From Robiginitomaculum sp. (GTDB lineage: Bacteria > Pseudomonadota > Alphaproteobacteria > Caulobacterales > Maricaulaceae), in contig JAESQI010000374.1 of assembly GCA_016765255.1 (NCBI GenBank), forward strand, positions 1-8,369: 8,369 nt of DNA, read 5' to 3'. Numbering within the stretch: position 1 is the first letter of the stretch; each line of letters opens with the position of its first letter. The translations under genes and the position numbers were made by a program. Below, one piece after another: positions 6,398 through 8,369 of this stretch. The notes below the pieces were generated by a model. The model made no database searches and was not told where the DNA came from. It worked only from the letters and a program-made list of their open reading frames with translations.

Positions 6398-8013
6398 ACA
6401 AAGCAAAGAAAAAACCAAGTTATGAAGATATCTGCTCCGCGTTCAAATGGCCCGAACGCGAACATTATAATTTCGCTACAGATGCTGTTGACCATTGGGC
6501 AGAAGTATATCCGAATAAAAGAGCCATGCTGTGGATAGACGACGACGGTGCAAGGGAAGAAAGAACCTTTCAAGATATTAGCATAGCTTCAAAGAAATTC
6601 GCGAATGTATTGCGACAAAATGGCATAAAACGTGGTGATGTTGTTCTCATCATCTTGTCGCGTCAAATAGCTTGGTGGGAAATCAAAACGGCTTGCTTAC
6701 GGGCGGGTGTGGTTATTTCTCCAGGCACAACACAACTCTCACCCAAAGACATTGCTTACCGTATACATGTTGCAAAAGCTGTTGCCATAGTAACTGACAT
6801 TGCCAATGCTCATAAAGTTGATGAAATAACGGATCAATGCACGACCCTTAAAACTAAATTTGTCGTTGACGGTCCAAGGGAGGGCTGGGTTGATTATCAG
6901 TCGGCAACCGACGAGGCAGACGCAAATTTTGAAGCTGTGAACACACATGTTAATGATGAAGCCCTTTGTTACTTCACAAGTGGCACTACGGGTTTTCCAA
7001 AGATGACTGTTCACACTCATGGATATCCCATGGGACATGAAACAACGGCGCGGTTCTGGCTTGACCTTAAAGACGATGATCTACATTGGAATATTTCCGA
7101 TACGGGGTGGGCAAAGGCTGCTTGGTCTAGTTATTTTGGGCCGTGGTTACTCGGAGTTGCTGTCTTTGTCCATCACTCTTCCCAATTTAACGCGGAACGA
7201 ACTTTGACTATATTAGACAGCTACCCGATTACGACCATGTGCGGTGCGCCAACTATTTACCGCTTATTTGCACAGCTGGATTTGTCGCAGTATAAATTTG
7301 AAAAATTACGGCACTGCGTAGCGGCGGGGGAACCGCTTAACCCTGAAGTAATCGAAGTCTGGAAAAAAGCGACAGGCCTGACGGTACGTGATGGTTATGG
7401 GCAAACTGAAACAGTAATATTGTGTGCAAATTTCGGGTCAGTGCCAGTTCGATTTGGCTCTATGGGCAAGCCAGCACCTGGAATAAATCTAGACGTTATT
7501 GATGATAATGGAAATCCATTGCCGCCCCATGAAGAGGGTGACATCGCCGTCTATGTTAAGCCTACGCCGCCGCTCGGTCTATTTAAAGAATATAAAAACG
7601 ATGCAAAGCGTACAACCGCTAGCTTTCGTGGTGATTGGTATTTGACCGGAGACAGAGCTTATAAAGATGAAGATGGATATTTTTGGTTTGTAAGCCGCTC
7701 AGACGATGTCATTTTATCAGCGGGCTACCGCATCGGGCCGTTCGAGGTCGAAAGCGCGTTATTGCAGCATGCTGCCGTCGCTGAAAGCGCGGTTGTGGCA
7801 AAGGCTCATGATGTTCGGGGCGACATCGTAAAAGCTTTCGTCGTGATTGCGGAAGGCTATGACGCCACAGAGGATTTAAAAACCGAGCTTCAAAATTTCG
7901 TCAAATCAACGACTGCGCCCTATAAATACCCGCGAGAAATTGAATTTATTAGTGAATTGCCAAAAACAATTTCTGGCAAAATTAGGCGAATAGATTTGCG
8001 AGCGCGGGGCTGA
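6394..8013 (+). CDS. AMP-forming acyl-CoA ligase, ACSM (medium-chain) type
   Basis: This is a second ANL-superfamily ligase of 539 residues, from a different branch than its neighbour. Motifs are YFTSGTTGFPKMTVHTH (193-209) with P-loop Lys203, SDTGWAKAAWSSYFGPW (235-251), YGQTET (335-340), LTGD (417-420), SRSDDVILSAGYRIGP (434-449) and the catalytic Lys529 in TISGKIRR. The PKM in the P-loop, the DTGWAK block and YKYPREIEF near the end are typical of the acyl-CoA synthetase medium-chain (ACSM/MbcS-like) family, which accepts short, medium, branched or aryl acids. All catalytic residues I can place are present. Its ATG shares four bases (ATGA, 6394-6397) with the preceding stop and has AGGGAG 11 bases upstream, so translation is probably coupled. 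Co-expression with an ACSF2-like ligase suggests two different acids, or two steps, in one pathway. Confidence 0.93.
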   Translation: MNKAKKKPSYEDICSAFKWPEREHYNFATDAVDHWAEVYPNKRAMLWIDDDGAREERTFQDISIASKKFANVLRQNGIKRGDVVLIILSRQIAWWEIKTACLRAGVVISPGTTQLSPKDIAYRIHVAKAVAIVTDIANAHKVDEITDQCTTLKTKFVVDGPREGWVDYQSATDEADANFEAVNTHVNDEALCYFTSGTTGFPKMTVHTHGYPMGHETTARFWLDLKDDDLHWNISDTGWAKAAWSSYFGPWLLGVAVFVHHSSQFNAERTLTILDSYPITTMCGAPTIYRLFAQLDLSQYKFEKLRHCVAAGEPLNPEVIEVWKKATGLTVRDGYGQTETVILCANFGSVPVRFGSMGKPAPGINLDVIDDNGNPLPPHEEGDIAVYVKPTPPLGLFKEYKNDAKRTTASFRGDWYLTGDRAYKDEDGYFWFVSRSDDVILSAGYRIGPFEVESALLQHAAVAESAVVAKAHDVRGDIVKAFVVIAEGYDATEDLKTELQNFVKSTTAPYKYPREIEFISELPKTISGKIRRIDLRARG

Positions 8014-8089
8014 TGACCATGATTAAGTCAACACGACTTGCCTAAACTGCCGCTGGATGGTTATCAAAGAAATCCCGCGACACGCATTT

Positions 8090-8093
8090 GGAG
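8090..8093 (+). promoter_or_regulatory. Ribosome binding site of the third ligase
   Basis: GGAG lies seven bases before ATG 8101. It supports that start over any reading from further upstream, even though the same frame is open back to 8023. Confidence 0.65.
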
Positions 8094-8100
8094 TAAAGAA

Positions 8101-8369
8101 ATGATTTCTGGCAACATGCAGCCTTATAAATTTAATCTCGTTAAAATAATCCAGTATGCTGCGCGCTGGCATGGCAATGTTGAAGTTGTCACAAATACGG
8201 TTGAAGGCGGCATTCACCGCATCATATATTCGGACCTATACGAACGCACCAATAAACCAGCAAATGCATTGACGAAATTAGGCGTATTGCCCAGAGACCG
8301 TGTAGGCACAATGGCATGGAATACATGGCGTCAATTGTACGGCATTGGCAGGTATGGCGTAATATGCCA
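8101..8369 (+). CDS. AMP-forming acyl-CoA ligase, AlkK/DmdB-like (5' part only)
   Basis: About 89 residues are visible before the window ends, with no stop. The start MISGNMQ, then IIQYAARWHGNVEVVT, VEGGIHR, ANALTKLGVLPRDRVGTM, AWNTWRQ and GVICH match the N-terminal adenylation subdomain of AlkK / methylmercaptopropionate-CoA ligase (DmdB) type ligases, which begin similarly (MLG.MQ ... AARYHG ... WN..RHLE.YY ... CHT). The family normally has three more residues where this sequence reads WRQLYGIG, and the stretch that follows (GRYG in place of AGMG) looks shifted. The last ~30 bases may therefore carry indels. None of the catalytic motifs lie inside the window. It follows the ACSM-like gene by 87 bp and is the third ligase in the row. 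Family assignment is firm; substrate is open (medium-chain fatty acids and methylthio-acids are among those known). Confidence 0.85.
   Translation, partial: MISGNMQPYKFNLVKIIQYAARWHGNVEVVTNTVEGGIHRIIYSDLYERTNKPANALTKLGVLPRDRVGTMAWNTWRQLYGIGRYGVIC

Noticed and set aside
6739..7038. 99-residue minus-strand frame inside the ACSM-like ligase
   Set aside because: It is a shadow of the ligase, with no recognisable motif.
8023..8100. Upstream in-frame extension of the third ligase
   Set aside because: The frame is open, but there is no ATG, and ATG 8101 has a well-spaced GGAG and matches the family N-terminus.
1..8369. tRNA, rRNA, CRISPR, riboswitch or toxin-antitoxin features
   Set aside because: I saw no cloverleaf, regularly spaced long repeat, known aptamer core or small gene pair that would support any of these.

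Overview
The window looks like part of a Gram-negative proteobacterial chromosome carrying an accessory catabolic locus. The sequence is moderately AT-rich, an outer-membrane TonB-dependent receptor with a C-terminal Phe is present, and genes are packed with Shine-Dalgarno sites and an ATGA overlap. The receptor style (ETGSRI-like TonB box, paired-cysteine loops) and the AlkK/DmdB-type ligase suit a marine or soil alpha- or gammaproteobacterium. I lean towards an alphaproteobacterium, but the window cannot settle this. No rRNA, tRNA, CRISPR array, insertion sequence or phage gene was seen.

Layout. On the minus strand, reading leftward from about 1612 (or 1564), lie an AraC-family regulator and, 36 bp downstream, a DUF169 gene. 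The DUF169 gene is broken by a frameshift near 324-326 and runs off the left edge. A divergent intergenic region of about 310-360 bp separates this pair from a plus-strand TonB-dependent receptor (1925-4531), which is followed by a perfect 12-bp hairpin. After a 174-bp gap come three AMP-forming acyl-CoA ligases in a row, each from a different subfamily: an ACSF2/FadD-like enzyme (4706-6397), an ACSM-like enzyme (6394-8013, sharing ATGA with its predecessor) and the first ~89 residues of an AlkK/DmdB-like enzyme (8101 to the right edge).

How the genes may work together (inference). The receptor would bring a large or poorly diffusing substrate across the outer membrane. The ligases would convert that substrate, or carboxylic acids derived from it, into CoA thioesters for beta-oxidation-like breakdown. 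The AraC regulator would sense a pathway compound and control both directions from the shared intergenic region. The role of DUF169 is unknown. The substrate cannot be read from the sequence; fatty acids, side-chain carboxylates of terpenoids or steroids, and aryl-alkanoates all remain possible.

The most useful observations are the hidden DUF169 gene and its frameshift, the truncated third ligase with an indel-like patch at the right edge, two sets of repeated elements in the divergent control region, and the run of three distinct ligases. I see no convincing evidence of an entirely new type of system. The locus reads as a plausible but uncharacterised uptake-and-activation module.
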